The translations under genes and the position numbers were made by a program. Below, in pieces: positions 63,126-64,000 of a DNA stretch of 64,000 nucleotides; position 1 is the stretch's first letter, and the number at the start of each line of letters is the position of its first letter. The notes below the pieces were generated by a model. That model was not told the origin of the DNA and did not search any database. It was given only the letters and a program-made list of their open reading frames with translations. The stretch is from Chitinophagaceae bacterium (GTDB lineage Bacteria > Bacteroidota > Bacteroidia > Chitinophagales > Chitinophagaceae). The stretch spans positions 45,894 to 109,893 of the forward strand of contig JAMLGT010000015.1 of assembly GCA_023957755.1 (NCBI GenBank), written 5' to 3'.

Positions 63126-64000
63126 TTACCCGTTCCTTTCAATAATTTCAATATCCTTTTGTGATAAACCATAAAGGGCATAAATAATACTGTTAATCCG
63201 GCTCTCTACATAATCTATCCTACCTTGTAGTTGTTCTTTATCTGAAATAAGGCGAACTTTCTGTTGCTCTTTTGTCAGCAGAATAATCTGGTTAACCAAA
63301 TCTATCAGCTCTGCCTGAGCCTTTTTCTCCTCAGGATCTACTAATAATCTGACAGGGAACTTTTTGCAATTCTGAATAAGTATCTTTTGGAAAAGATTCT
63401 TTGATAAATCTAAATACCTAAAGCGATGATAGAAATTCATCAAATTTGAATTTAAAAGAGCCAGAAGATACTTCATGGGTAGCTTATCCTCGTCCTTCGA
63501 AATAATATTGAAAACAGTCTGGGTGTTGTACAACTCCTCCGTAGTAAACCCTGCATAAATTCGAAGAGGGCTACCGCTCACAATTTGGCGTACCAGAATT
63601 CTTGGTTCTGTAAAAAAACGTTTTTCTCTCGGCGCTCCAAGCCACTTTCCGTAACTAATATACTCCTTACCACCCCAATCTACACTATATCTCTTCACAT
63701 CAGCCCCCTCTAATAAAGGTTTGAATGTTTCATCTTTCTTAAATGTTGCATGAAAAACCCTATGCCGTATCTGCTCATGAGAATGGCCTCTATACTTATC
63801 ATACGGAGTAATTCCTAACGTTAAATCACATAAAGTCCCAAGTTCTTCGCAATTCTCTTCTATCTTTTTCAATAGGCTCTTTTCTGCAGGACTGCTAAAA
63901 ATATCATAAACGCAAAACTCATTTTCTAACCAATCCTTTGCGTTCAGGACTTTATGCTCCTTACAATTCAGATCATTGATTTCAGAAATTACGTCTAACC
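63126..64000 (-). CDS. TaqI-like specificity/C-terminal part of a type IIG-like R-M enzyme (5' end outside window)
   Basis: The frame stays open to the window end (a TTG at 63872 is internal), so only the C-terminal 290 residues are seen. They match the TaqI-like C-terminal specificity domain of Eco57I/type IIG methylase-nucleases: GTLCDLTLGITPYDKYRGH, FKPLLEGADVKRYSVDWGGKEYISYG, EPRILVRQIV, YLLALLNSNLMNFYHRF, then a coiled-coil end with IYALYGLSQKDIEIIE. The methylase and nuclease parts would be upstream, beyond 64000. It is a backbone-side restriction system separate from the type III system in the element. Confidence 0.85.
   Translation of the reverse strand, partial: LDVISEINDLNCKEHKVLNAKDWLENEFCVYDIFSSPAEKSLLKKIEENCEELGTLCDLTLGITPYDKYRGHSHEQIRHRVFHATFKKDETFKPLLEGADVKRYSVDWGGKEYISYGKWLGAPREKRFFTEPRILVRQIVSGSPLRIYAGFTTEELYNTQTVFNIISKDEDKLPMKYLLALLNSNLMNFYHRFRYLDLSKNLFQKILIQNCKKFPVRLLVDPEEKKAQAELIDLVNQIILLTKEQQKVRLISDKEQLQGRIDYVESRINSIIYALYGLSQKDIEIIERNG

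Noticed and set aside
1..64000. CRISPR array
   Set aside because: No series of regularly spaced identical repeats and no cas genes were seen; the repeats present are palindromic and irregularly spaced.

Overview
The window looks like the chromosome of a Bacteroidota bacterium, probably near the Chitinophagaceae or Sphingobacteriia. The reasons are the TAnnTTTG-type promoters, the housekeeping gene content (split proton-translocating transhydrogenase, fused E1 alpha/beta dehydrogenase, long PurF with a propeptide, fused CusA-CusC efflux pump) and mobile-element families typical of that phylum. All assignments come from reading the sequence and from remembered family hallmarks; no database search was run.

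Layout. (1) 1-6493: chromosomal backbone with the end of infB, a SurA-like periplasmic isomerase, a PurF-type amidotransferase, a SixA-type phosphatase, and the stranded 3' half of a tRNA-Asn gene with its terminator. (2) About 6531-45965: a 39.4 kb integrative element inserted in the anticodon region of tRNA-Asn. Its right end rebuilds a complete tRNA-Asn from the chromosomal 5' half and an element-borne 3' half. A 24-bp direct repeat lies just inside each end. (3) 46000-64000: backbone again, with pntA1-pntA2-pntB, E1 dehydrogenase, aldehyde dehydrogenase, flavin reductase, gamma-carbonic anhydrase-like protein, M1 peptidase, GH29 fucosidase, PaaI/enoyl-CoA hydratase, a MurU-like nucleotidyltransferase beside an AmgK-like/RapZ-C fusion, sucD, and the C-terminal part of a TaqI-like restriction-modification enzyme.

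Inside the element: a recombination and maintenance module (tyrosine integrase, coupled unknown gene, excisionase-like HTH protein, VirE-N/DUF3987 primase-like protein); a defence island (XRE regulator, HEPN-type Abi protein, type III Mod and Res, a long Argonaute that appears to have lost its first catalytic Asp, and a zinc-ribbon gene broken by one in-frame TGA); a copper/zinc module (HMA-AraC regulator, HMA-MauE protein, HYC and DUF3347 proteins, haem-binding protein, DUF305 protein, CopB ATPase, multicopper oxidase fused to an outer-membrane barrel, CusA-CusC fusion, CusB, methyltransferase, ZntA-type ATPase); an arsenic operon (arsR-arsM-arsC-acr3); and a gene-poor tail rich in folded repeats with DUF6943-like, 58-aa, 251-aa and 62-aa genes. 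No relaxase, coupling protein or type IV secretion gene is visible, so the element looks integrative but not self-transmissible.

The most unusual material is the non-coding DNA of the tail. A 437-nt stretch (42078-42514) can be folded into one fully nested multibranch structure. Two roughly 215-230-nt hairpin elements flank the DUF6943-like/58-aa gene pair, keep identical unpaired blocks, and have stems that differ compensatorily between copies. The other strong points are the type III R-M/Abi/Argonaute island, the single-codon break in the gene after the Argonaute, and two short palindromic repeats inserted in frame in the multicopper oxidase gene.
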